Source of the DNA: Chloromonas sp. AAM2
Taxonomy: Eukaryota; Chlorophyta; Chlorophyceae; Chlamydomonadales; Chlamydomonadaceae
Length of the DNA stretch: 12,681 nucleotides
Direction of reading: 5' to 3'
NCBI GenBank assembly: GCA_004335635.1
Contig: QAXH01002109.1
Span: 1 to 12,681, forward strand
Of this stretch, positions 1 to 7,851 are shown piece after piece (the first letter of the stretch is position 1; each line of letters begins with the position of its first letter). The notes beneath the pieces are model-generated. The model did not search any database and was not told the origin of the DNA. It saw only the letters and a program-made list of their open reading frames with translations. The position numbers and the translations under genes are program-made.

Positions 1-28
1 AGAGAGAGAGAGAGAGAGAGAGAGAGAG
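1..28. repeat. (AG)n microsatellite
   Basis: Fourteen AG dinucleotides run from the window edge and may continue upstream. They are followed by cctctctct, which could pair with them as a hairpin. Confidence 0.95.
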
Positions 29-480
29 CCTCTCTCTTATCACGAAAATCAGACAATGGGCCCATCATGGCAAGCCTAGCCCCATCAATTCCTGACACCA
101 TCCAATCCATGCTGTTTTCAGTTCGATTATATTGATTGTACGAAATCATTGAGTGTTTACGCGTTTTGCCTGCAGGGTTGCATCATTTCACGGCCTGTGG
201 AGGACAGACACTCAGTAGAGGTGAGCCAGTGCCGTCAACTCACATGCCCACTCAGACGAAAGTAGAGACGCTCAGCCGCCAAGTGATGGCAAAGATGTCA
301 CTGGTGGGAGATGCGCTGTCAGATGCCATGGTGTTGGTTTACCTCCGCAGCTTGAGCCTTATTGCCTTGATTCCATTTAGATGATCCCTGATTCTGTAAC
401 ACGAAGGTCCCTGTAACTCTAACGCTGTGACCCACTGCCTGTACAGCAATGGATTGCATTTCACGTTCATGTATTGCTAC

Positions 481-546
481 TCTCCTCCCCCTTGCCCCTG
501 CTGAGCAATCCTCCGCGGACTGAAGGCCATGTAAACAACAACAACA
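481..546 (+). mobile_element. Short retroposon copy with (CAA)n tail, copy 1
   Basis: The core tgcccctgctgagca, then cggactgaaggccatgt and a short (CAA)n tail, recurs at 7757-7840 (same strand) and 2680-2744 (opposite strand). The other two copies have target-site duplications. I see no clear duplication here, so this copy may be older. Such a 3' end with a microsatellite tail is typical of SINEs or 5'-truncated non-LTR retrotransposons; the class is inferred. Confidence 0.65.
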
Positions 547-649
547 GATTTAGCTTGTTCTGCCACTGACTGCCAGGCTCCTACATTATTATGACTTTTC
601 GCTTCATGACTCACATTAATTGAGTTTGAATCGACACGGATATAAAAAG

Positions 650-650
<1 letters not shown>

Positions 651-688
<38 letters not shown>
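651..688. repeat. (CAA)n microsatellite
   Basis: About thirteen CAA units lie 30 bp before the first visible exon. It may be the tail of another retroposon, since (CAA)n is the tail of the dispersed element here. The sequence before it (gatataaaaaga) does not match that element. Confidence 0.9.
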
Positions 689-717
689 TTCGTGTATCTA
701 CCTTAATCTTGCCACAG

Positions 718-2146
718 ATCACATTGCACGACTCCCAGCGTCTGATGGCCATTGGCGGGCGCGTCCCTCCCATCACGGACTACTTCCGCTACACGCACGG
801 CTGCCTGGGGGAGCGGGGCGTGCTGCTGGGCTCCACGCCACAGCCGGGCATGGCTAGCATGATCATGTATAGGTGCGTAGGTTAGTTGTGATTGTTCTAT
901 AGCTGTTTATTCATATACAGTATGTCTTTCTTCGTTGTAGTTTGATGTGTTTTTTAAGGAATTGATTATGTATTCATTTATTTGTGTCCGCTACATTCAC
1001 GGCTGCCTTGAGATATAAGGGCGCTGCTGGGGTTTGCACCACAGCCGGGCATGGCTAGCATGATCGCGTATAGGGCTGTGTGAACTTTGGGTCTATGTGC
1101 GTGCGTGCACGTGCACGTTGGTTTTTGACGCTGTCTGATTATTTCGGTTTCTTTTGCAGTGAACATATGTCATTGCGTTGGCTGTACGATGTTGGGAGTG
1201 ATGTTGGCACGCACTCTAGGAGGTAAAAACAGCGAGGCTGCTCCGTACCTGTACAGCATTTGAAACATCGTTGTTGTTGTTGTTGTTGTCCTTCGACATC
1301 CTCTGTTTATGCAACTCAAATGTTGACAATCTGTGTCTGCTCACAGGCCCTTTGTGAAGCACCAGTTCGATCAGGCTGACCGGCATCAGTAGACAACACA
1401 TGTGTTGCGTTACATCAGGAAAGCAGTGTCAGGGACCAATGAACTCAAAGAGATGATGGCCAAAGGTTATGATTGATATCACAATGTCTTCTTGCCATCT
1501 TGTGATGCATGGTTTCTCGCAGGCCCTTTGTGAGCCACCCCTTTGACCGGGCTGATTGGCAGGTTGGTCTGCCGGAGGGGGAGGCAGTCACGTGCCTGGC
1601 AGCCGGGGCCAGCTTCTCCGCAGCTGCCACCTCACAGCAGCTCCTGCGGCTTTTCTCACCAGCCGGGCTGCAGCTGGCCATCATCACTCTGCCAGGGCCT
1701 CCCGTAGCCATGGCAGCACAGGTTGGTGTTGGTTGGTTGGTTGGGCGCTTGCCTGGTTGAGTGGTTGGTGGATGCTCTGCCTTGGTGCATGTGGGGCCCC
1801 ACATCAGAAGTTTTGATCACAACTCCGGTTTGTCTGCAGTGGCATCCCCGTGTTTCGTGGTTGGTTGCCACAGGGTCACCACACCCCTCTTTCTGTGTGT
1901 CAAGCAGTCGCTATCACGACTTGCCTGCGTCAGAACTGCTGTGCTACCGGTTGTTTGCAGGGTCACAACCTTGCCGTGGTGACGGTGGCTGGCCCCCCCT
2001 CGCAGGCCATGCGCACACAAAACCTCTGGATCACGGTGAGCACTTGATTATTATAGATATGCGCGTATGTAAGAGTTTACACCAGGCAACCGCCAAAGGA
2101 CGCAGCTTGTTGTTGTTGTTATTGTTGTGATTATTATTACTACTAC

Positions 2147-2230
<84 letters not shown>

Positions 2231-5200
2231 GATACGTCTGGCCTACTTTGGGTGCTCCGTAGCAGGCATGGTATTGAAATGTACATCAACAATCACACCA
2301 GAGCAGCCAGGCAAGACAGAAGACAGGCAGGCAGGAAGACCAACAAACCCGTGCTGTCAGCCTGTGGTTCACTCAGGGTCCCGTCACGACAACACCCAGC
2401 CACGTCCAGCTATCAGCAATCCCTTTTCCTATATATAGATTAATAAATCTCTGTATGTGTAGTAATCTGTATTGGTTGTTGGCACTCGACCTTGTCTCTT
2501 GACTGGCTTGTTAGCTCAGTGCATTTTGGGCTTCCGTTTGCAACATCTCAATATATGTACATTTTTAGTGCCGCACCCCTTGTGAGCTCACAGGTACACG
2601 ACGCCGAGACCACCTCCTGCACCCTCGGTCTATTTAACTGTCTACCTGGTACTTAACATACATAGTGATGTTTTCCATGTTGTTGTTGTTTACATGGCCT
2701 TCAGTCCGCGGAGGACTGCTCAAAGGTGGGCGAGAGGGAAAAGAATGTTTTCCATGTTGTTTGCAGGTGTACGACGCCGAGACCACCTCCTGCACCCTCT
2801 CCTGCCAGTGCCCCCTGACGCCCGCTGCCTCCCTTCCCGGCCGGGCAAAGGGGGGGCCGGATTCAGGGAATCTGCCCCCCGTCACGAGCCTCACGTGGCT
2901 GGGGTTCAACGACCGGGGGGCGGTGACGGTGGGGGACAGCACGGGCACTGTGCAGCTCAGGTGCGGGCGGTGTTAGTGCTATAATTTGTACGTATCTGGT
3001 TACGTATTTGTATGTATCTGGTTTTGTCATTTCAATGTATGGTTGATTCGTCAGGTAATCCAGAAGCTGATCCACTGCGCAACTCAAGTGTTTTCGCCTT
3101 TGAGTTGTGGCTGAGCATTACAGAAGTCCAGTTGGTCGGAGGTGCCCCGGCCGAGTTGAGGTGCCCCGGCCGTTCTCTTGCTCTGGGCTGTGCTTCTTGG
3201 GCATCATGCACTGATGCAGGCAGCTGATATGCGCCTCAACTTTTTGGTCGAAAGCATTGCAAGCTGTGAAACCTGCGGGACGCGGAAATATGCACATGCA
3301 CATGTAAACACACCAAAGGCACCTGTGTTTGTGTACACACACACACACACACACGCTGTGCAGGAGTCCCCTTGTGGGGTGGTTGCTGGGTGCCCGTTCA
3401 CCATACGCGTACTATATACTCCCAATACAATGTACATACATATCAAATCAGGTTACACATGCCCACTATACAGGAGCCCCTTGTGGGGTGGTTGTTGGGT
3501 GCCCGTCCACCGCGCCTCTGACCACGTCAAGGCGGGGGAGACCTACTGGCCGGTGGCGGTGCAGGGCGGGGAGCTGCTGACCATCATGCTGCAGCCGCCC
3601 AACCAACACCCTCAGGCAAGTGGGCGTCGGTTTCGCTCACGTGCTATTTCTTCCTGCTGCTCGGGGCAGGCCAGGACAGCATCATTGCATCATTCTTGTT
3701 CAAGTCAACTACAAGCGATGGTTCGGCCAAACCAATCTGCGGTTTGCAGTAAATCCCATGTCCATGATGCACTGTCAGGTGACTTAGCATCAAATCTGTA
3801 AATCGCACCCAGCGGCCAGCAATCCGCTTGTGGTCCCAGTGTCGTGCATGCTCCATGCGGTTGTCATGCCATGCGGTTGTCATGCCATACATGGGCGTGC
3901 GGCAGCAGCATCGATCACGACAGCATTGCAGATTGCAAATCTGTGAATGTCAGTGTCATGTGATGATGATGGCAAGGCTTGCTGTTGCCACCTCAGTCGC
4001 CTGCTCTTTATCTCTTGCGGCTTAGCTTCATGGTTTCGGTCGCACGTTTCGTGTTGTGCAGCCCGGGACAGGCTAGGACGGTATCAACTGCATCACAGGC
4101 ATCACTGCATCACTGCATCACAGGCATCACTGCATCACAGGCATCACTGCATCACAGGCATCACTGCATCAGAGGCATCAACTGCATCAGAGGTATCGCT
4201 GCATCAGAGGTATCGCTGCATCAGAGGTATCGTTGCATCAGAGGTATCGCTGCATCAGAGGTATCGTTGCATCAGAGGTATCGCTGCATCAGAGGTATCG
4301 TTGCATCAGAGGTATCGCTGCATCAGAGGTATCGTTGCATCAGAGGTATCGCTGCATCAGAGGTATCGCTGCATCAGAGGTATCGCTGCATCAGAGGTTG
4401 TCAGTGAACGCTGGATGCGTTTGCACATGCCACACGTGCAGGTCTCCCCCGCCCCCTACCTGACTGCCCTGCCCCTCAAGCAGCCCACACTCCACACCAG
4501 CGAGGGGCAGCTGGACAGCGACCGCCTGATGGCATCGCTCATGCTGGGGCAGGCACAGGCTAGGTACGTGCGTGGACAAGTATGCATATATTCATTGGGT
4601 CGTTCACTTCTTTATGAGAGGTTTTACTGCTGGGACACCGGGCATGTCGCAGGCTGCGACAGCACGCTGCATAGCACCGAAGGGGACACCTAGCACAGCA
4701 TTAGCAAACCACAGCACGAACCAGTTTGCCTTTTGCATCTGGGACAGTGACAGGCTCATGGCGGCTCTTATGCTGGGACAAGCACAGGCAAAGTGTGTGT
4801 GGAGGGATGTTGTATATAGGGGAGTGTTAGGTGTGAGTGAATTTCAACGTGTGTGGGGAACGGTACGTGTGCAAGCGGCTTTCTAGTGGGCGGCAGTGCA
4901 GTGGCCCCGGTGTGGGAGTAGTGTGGGGGTGGTGGGATTGCGTCGGTTTTTCATATGCAATGGAAGCCAAGTCAAACCAGGTGGTGTGCTGTTATGCCTG
5001 CAGTTGTCAGTTGGCGGGTGGGGGCACGGTGCTGGCCACTGCTTTGGCCGCCGCCGAGCGATTCGCCGACATTTCATGCCTTAAGGTGAGGCAGAAATCC
5101 TGGGTGTATACTTAATGGAACGCCATAGGCTTAGGGTTTGATGCTGTGACGGCGGCCCTGATGTAAACAGTGCAAGGACTTAACAAGAAAGCAGATCGAG

Positions 5201-7233
5201 CGCAACAAGCAATGCAAGCATGACGGGCAGGAGGAAGGCGTAAAGATACCGATGCACTTGCGCTGATTATTATAATTACCATTATTAGTTTAGTGTTATT
5301 ACTTTATTATTACTATTACTATCTTATCATTAATATTGTTACTATTTTTATTATTAGTAGTCTTAGTGTTATTATTATTAATAATATTCCCCAGCAAAAC
5401 TCGATATGTGTGGCCCCCCCTGCTCGTGTCCCCTGCAGGTGCTTCAAGGAGCACTCAAGGCGGGCCGCGCTGCTCTGGCACACGACGCGGCCACGTGCAT
5501 AGTGCAAGCATCCTCATTGGAAGGTGAGGGACGAGTGGAAAAGAGTGAGAGTTTGGTAGAGGCAGGAATGCTGTTTGTAACGTGGGCTTTGGTTGGTGGT
5601 CAGTCCCCTCCATATCAGCTGTTGGTAAGGATGAGGTTAGTTGGTTTTCCTTATTAGTTGACCTGGCGGCCAGGCGTCCGGTGGGCCACTGCAACCATGG
5701 CTGTTTGGCTCGGTTACCTGTTATACGTCCAATCTTTCACTGCTTTCACCTTGATCAGGCCTGGCCAGCCACCGCGCATCAGGTAACAATGCATGTGCAT
5801 CAGCCTACCACCCACGTGCATTTGTTACCCTCAGGTGCCCTTCGTCTGGCCAACCACCACAAGTCTAGTGTACTGGCAGACAGGATCTCCTCCATGGTGC
5901 AGGCCAGGAGGGAGGACGAGGAAGCGGCCCTGGCTGCAGCGGAAGAGGAGGCATACGCAGGTGGGACTATGCCAAGGCCACGTTTTCTTTCCCCCTGCAT
6001 TCCGTCACATCTGTTCAAACTACACTAAACTAGGCGTATCAGAGAATCGCTGCCATGGAGGGGTTGGGGAAGCGCCAAAGGTACTCGCTTTTGCTGGCTA
6101 CAGGGGTCGCCAAAGAGCAGCATTTCCTCGCATTCACATCAATTCAGGTGGCATGTCGTTTTCACGTGGCACACTTCTGCATGGCATACGTTCAAGTGTA
6201 CCATGCTGTTTCAGGTCTGTCAAGCGCTGCCATGACGCCTATCCCGATGTAAGGCGCTGTCCTTGTGAATGTCTGTTTTCCTGACGCATCCAAATGCTTA
6301 CGGCAACTGCCTGCAATGTGGTGCTTCAGGTCTGTCGAACGCCGCCATGACTCCCATCCCCATGAAAGCGGGAGTTGCGGGGCGCGGCAGCGGGGGCGCA
6401 TTACAGGTGATTCAAATGATCAGCATGTGATGTAAACACTGCAAATGGTATGTCAATGATGTCAATGATATGTGAGAAATAAATGTGATGACAGGGGGTT
6501 GGCCTTTGTAGCAGTCCTTTGCAATGCGAATCTGGTGATGTTACATAATGAGGTTGAACCATCTTCTGTTTGACTGGTGGGGATAAAGACACTCGTCCAC
6601 TCATCCACTCACTCACTCATCCACTCACTCACTGACAGGAGGGGTGCGGGAACCAGGCGGGCGAGGACGCGAGGCCAGAGCCGGGCTCTGCGGGGCCCCC
6701 GTCCACGGGCGGGGCGGGGGCGCTTACGGCGCTGAAAGCAGCAGCAGCAGCGGCAGCAACGCCGGCACCCACTGGTAAGGCATCATGAGCATGTCAGGGA
6801 TGGCATGTGTTAGGCGTTGATGGGGTGGCACCCACAACCTTAGGTAACAGAACTCTACATAGCAAGGAACAGGCGGGCCAGGTCACACAGGCCGGGAAAG
6901 TGGTGACGCAGCTGTGAAAACACTGGCAACCATAGGAAGAACAATGAATGGCAGAAAGCAGTCTTGCATGTACTTATATATTATTTTTTTATTTATAGAG
7001 GTAGGGATAGGTGTGTGCGAGATTGCAGGGATAGGCCTGCCTCACGCAAGGTCCCAGGTCTAGCCTGTCTATGCCCATGCAAGGTTCATCCCTGGCCCTT
7101 ATCGGTTTCTTGGACAGTTTCTGTTCTTGCAGGTCAAGAAAATCAGCAGAAGCGCAAGCCCGCTCCCTCGGCCGCTGCCCCGCTCAACAACCCCTTCGCC
7201 AGGCGCCCGAGCAAGCAAACCAAGATTGGATGA
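718..7233 (+). CDS. CTF4: Ctf4/AND-1 (WDHD1-like) replisome adaptor, 3' part, 12 exons
   Basis: Exons: 718-872, 1523-1721, 1961-2035, 2767-2960, 3474-3615, 4442-4563, 5004-5085, 5439-5523, 5835-5960, 6330-6406, 6639-6774, 7133-7233. They sum to 1494 nt, i.e. 497 residues plus TGA, and every junction phase agrees. Residues ~1-260 match the SepB beta-propeller of Ctf4/AND-1 (AAATSQQLLRLFSPAG, LTWLGFNDRG and LWGGCWVPV are family-like). Residues ~270-370 are the helical part (SLEGALRLANHH, VLADRI). An acidic Ala/Glu helix (~375-393), a Gly/Ala/Pro linker (~394-465) and a basic tail with NPFA at 484-487 follow. In the known family, the protein trimerises through SepB and links the CMG helicase to DNA polymerase alpha and other partners at nuclear forks. 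The WD40 N-terminus must lie upstream; I found no further exon in 1-717. No HMG box is seen, unlike vertebrate AND-1. All introns are GT-AG except 3616-4441 (GC-AG). The short stretch around exon 5004-5085 is the least certain; an extra exon between 4564 and 5003 is possible. Confidence 0.88.
987..1073 (+). pseudogene. Degenerate intronic copy of the 3' end of exon 718-872
   Basis: It aligns with 786-872: tccgctaca, cacggctgcct, and an identical stretch covering ccacagccgggcatggctag and catgatc. The similarity stops exactly at the exon end (gtatag), and the donor gtgcgt is replaced by ggctgt. An in-frame TAA and indels mean it is not functional coding sequence. Confidence 0.8.
1271..1289. repeat. 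(GTT)n microsatellite in intron 873-1522
   Basis: A short TTG run lies in the intron between two degenerate exon copies. It could be the tail of a minus-strand retroposon, but no element body is recognisable beside it. Confidence 0.85.
1341..1389 (+). pseudogene. Degenerate intronic copy of the 5' end of exon 1523-1721
   Basis: tcacaggccctttgtga followed by gcacca and caggctga aligns with the acceptor and first ~40 bases of the exon at 1523. In the exon frame it reads PFVKHQFDQADRHQ then stop, against PFVSHPFDRADWQV in the real exon. Three differences are silent and at least five change residues. It keeps the CAG acceptor but has no donor at its end. Confidence 0.75.
1853..1885 (+). pseudogene. 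Possible intronic copy of the 5' end of exon 1961-2035
   Basis: ggttggttgccacagggtca resembles ggttgtttgcagggtcac at the real acceptor and exon start (~1949-1968). The match is short and could be chance. It is listed because five other exons show clear copies of this type. Confidence 0.35.
2108..2230. repeat. TTG/TTA trinucleotide microsatellite in intron 2036-2766
   Basis: A compound run of (TTG)n then (ATT)n, about 120 bases, with a few interruptions (tactactac). It leaves long open frames made almost only of isoleucine or leucine, which are not genes. Confidence 0.95.
2591..2626 (+). pseudogene. Intronic copy of the 5' end of exon 2767-2960
   Basis: caggtacacgacgccgagac and the next 16 bases align with 2764-2799. 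A 29-base core is identical, with gtgtac changed to gtacac at the start. In frame it reads VHDAETTSCTL against VYDAETTSCTL. It has a CAG acceptor, and a possible donor follows (ctcg|gtctat). The near identity suggests a recent duplication. Confidence 0.85.
2680..2744 (-). mobile_element. Retroposon copy 2 with (CAA)n tail and target-site duplication, next to a splice acceptor
   Basis: On the minus strand it has the same core as the other copies (gagcagtcctcc, cggactgaaggccatgt, then CAA units). It is bracketed by atgttttccatgttgtt at 2668-2684 and again at 2745-2761; 12-17 bp of this is target-site duplication, the rest being ambiguous with the tail. The right-hand duplicate is the pyrimidine-rich tract of the exon that begins at 2767. 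The insertion therefore doubled the acceptor's upstream sequence but left the splice site intact. Confidence 0.85.
3139..3172. repeat. Short tandem repeat, 19-bp period, in intron 2961-3473
   Basis: gaggtgccccggccg occurs at 3139-3153 and again at 3158-3172. No function is visible. Confidence 0.8.
3334..3354. repeat. (CA)n microsatellite in intron 2961-3473
   Basis: About ten CA units lie just upstream of the degenerate exon copy at 3361. Confidence 0.95.
3361..3402 (+). pseudogene. Intronic copy of the 5' end of exon 3474-3615
   Basis: caggagtccccttgtggggt and the next ~20 bases align with 3471-3511. There are two substitutions and one inserted T after cag-gag; the insertion shifts the frame. 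It keeps a CAG acceptor but no donor. Similarity ends at caccatacg against caccgcgcc. Confidence 0.85.
3616..4441 (+). other. GC-AG intron of the Ctf4 gene
   Basis: The 5' splice site is CAG|GCAAGT, the standard sequence of the rare GC-AG class. The 3' site is cacacgtgcag, and the phase (0/0) is right on both sides. At 826 bp it is the longest intron in the window. It holds the 17-bp minisatellite (4090-4400) and an older diverged direct repeat (gcaggccaggacagcatca near 3666 against acaggctaggacggtatca near 4070). Confidence 0.8.
4090..4400. repeat. 17-bp minisatellite with higher-order structure
   Basis: Twelve full copies of gcatcagaggtatcgct or its gcatcagaggtatcgtt variant start every 17 bp from 4184 to 4371, with a partial copy at 4388. 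From 4201 to 4336 the two variants alternate, giving a 34-bp higher-order unit repeated four times. Upstream (4090-4165) is an older form, gcatcacaggcatcact, also 17 bp with one 8-bp half unit. The 17-bp period has no stop in any forward frame, which creates false long open frames. Confidence 0.97.
4739..4793 (+). pseudogene. Copy of the 3' end of exon 4442-4563; possible frame-neutral alternative exon
   Basis: In frame it reads DSDRLMAALMLGQAQAK, against DSDRLMASLMLGQAQA+R in the real exon. Of nine changed codons eight are silent (for example CGC/AGG, CTG/CTC, GGG/GGA). Splicing at gggacag|T (4748) and AA|GTGTGT (after 4792) would give a 45-nt cassette. That cassette enters and leaves in phase 2, so it could be included between the exons at 4563 and 5004 without a frame change. 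The donor is weak. It could be a real alternative exon or a decayed former one. Confidence 0.55.
5266..5392. repeat. Degenerate AT-rich trinucleotide tract in intron 5086-5438
   Basis: An old (TTA/ATT)n-type tract with many interruptions. It produces open frames rich in L, I and V that are not genes. Nothing else is seen in this intron. Confidence 0.85.
5757..5778 (+). pseudogene. Possible short intronic copy of the start of exon 5835-5960
   Basis: caggcctggccagccaccgc resembles gtctggccaaccaccac near 5850, with transitions between the two. The first ~9 exon bases after cag are missing, so this may be chance. Confidence 0.3.
6208..6249 (+). pseudogene. Intronic copy of the 5' end of exon 6330-6406
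   Basis: tttcag|GTCTGTC and the bases after it read GLSSAAMTPIPM then TAA, against GLSNAAMTPIPMK in the real exon. Five of seven differences are silent, one changes N to S, and one turns AAA into TAA. It is flanked by a good acceptor and by AT|GTAAGG, a good donor. The 34-nt exon this would make is not a multiple of three, so inclusion would shift the frame. Confidence 0.75.
6594..6636. repeat. CACT/CATC tetranucleotide tract before a splice acceptor
   Basis: Repeats of cactcatc and cactcact run almost to the acceptor at 6638 (actgacag). They serve as its pyrimidine-rich tract. Confidence 0.85.
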
Positions 7234-7660
7234 ACTCGGATGAAAGTGTGGCGGTTAGGCTTCATAGCTGGATAGGCTGTGTGTTTCCATGGCTCTGGAT
7301 GTTTGCATGCAGTGGAATGGGTACTGGAATGCAGCCGCGCCAGTCAGACGTGCCAAAAAAAAAGAAGTTTGCCAGTTCTGGGACAGTTTACGTATCCTGC
7401 ACTGGAACCGGTGTGTTGCCATCTGTCCTGGATGATTTGGTAGACACTTCGCCCACTGTGTAGAGGAGTCGAATGAGTGCCAGTCCTGGGACAATCCTTG
7501 TGAACACCACAGGAGCTAGTGTGGTGACGTGTGTGTCAACCACACACATACACATGTTTTACTGACACACAATGGTTCCTGGCGGTAATACAGACCTATT
7601 CACACAAACTGTCCCAGAACTGGCAAACTTCTTTTTTTTTGACTGCCAAAGCTTGTGTAA
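7234..7660 (+). other. Presumed 3' UTR of the Ctf4 gene
   Basis: It follows the TGA at 7231-7233. The first TGTAA on this strand after the stop is at 7656-7660, just past the inverted repeat at 7355-7640. TGTAA is the usual polyadenylation signal in Chlamydomonas-like algae. The mRNA end is inferred. Confidence 0.45.
7355..7640. repeat. Inverted repeat unit with 35-bp perfect arms (MITE-like or hairpin)
   Basis: The left arm 7355-7389 (nine A, then gaagtttgccagttctggga and cagttt) is perfectly complementary to 7606-7640, and one more C/G pair extends it outward. The 216-bp middle holds a further diverged copy of the arm motif (cagtcctgggaca, ~7482). Flanks gacgtgcc and gactgcc may be an imperfect target duplication. 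It carries no transposase. It could be a non-autonomous DNA transposon inserted in the 3' UTR; its transcript would fold into a long hairpin. Confidence 0.85.
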
Positions 7661-7756
7661 CTCATGGCATGCATGGTAACGGATGGCCGATGCGCTGAGA
7701 AGCAGAAAACCGAATCAAGCAGGCTGTGCCTGCAAGGGTCAGCACAGGAGCGCCTT

Positions 7757-7840
7757 AGGTCACCTATTTTCCTTTCCCTCTTGCCCCTGCTGAGCAGTCC
7801 TCCCCGGACTGAAGGCCATGTGAACAACAACAACAACAAC
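7757..7840 (+). mobile_element. Retroposon copy 3 with (AAC)n tail and 11-bp target-site duplication
   Basis: An 84-bp insertion begins aggtcacctattttcc, has the shared core (tgcccctgctgagcagtcc, cggactgaaggccatgt) and ends in about six AAC units. It is bracketed by aggagcgcctt at 7746-7756 and 7841-7851. The structure (short body, microsatellite tail, 11-13 bp direct repeat) is that of a retroposed SINE or 5'-truncated non-LTR element. Confidence 0.9.
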
Positions 7841-7851
7841 AGGAGCGCCTT

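Larger units (their letters stand above)
1..717. other. Intron or upstream non-coding DNA before the first visible Ctf4 exon
   Basis: The exon at 718 starts directly after a 3' splice site (gccacag, AG at 716-717), so at least the end of this stretch is intron. It begins with an (AG)n microsatellite at 1-28. It also holds a (CAA)n-tailed retroposon copy (481-546) and a second (CAA)n run (651-688). I looked for the exon that should precede the SepB region and did not find one. The open frame at 136-384 shows no similarity to Ctf4. Confidence 0.6.

Noticed and set aside
477..776. Minus-strand frame with a leucine run
   Set aside because: The leucines come from the (CAA)n microsatellite and the rest from the retroposon and the antisense of the first exon.
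1556..2130. Alternative plus frames over and after exon 1523-1721
   Set aside because: They are shadows of the Ctf4 exon in other frames, ending in microsatellite-derived leucines.
2127..2438. Plus-strand frame with an isoleucine run
   Set aside because: It is a translation of the (ATT)n microsatellite within an intron.
4090..4400. CRISPR-like array
   Set aside because: The repeats are directly tandem at 17 bp with no unique spacers, and the context is a eukaryotic intron.
3947..4693. Open frame of 248 codons and overlapping ones across the minisatellite
   Set aside because: The 17-bp unit lacks stops in all forward frames. The frames cross the real acceptor at 4441 and the exon in part, and the repeated residues are an artefact.
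7355..7640. Bacterial-style hairpin terminator with T-run
   Set aside because: The sequence is eukaryotic, the loop is over 200 bp, and the A/T runs are part of the repeat arms.
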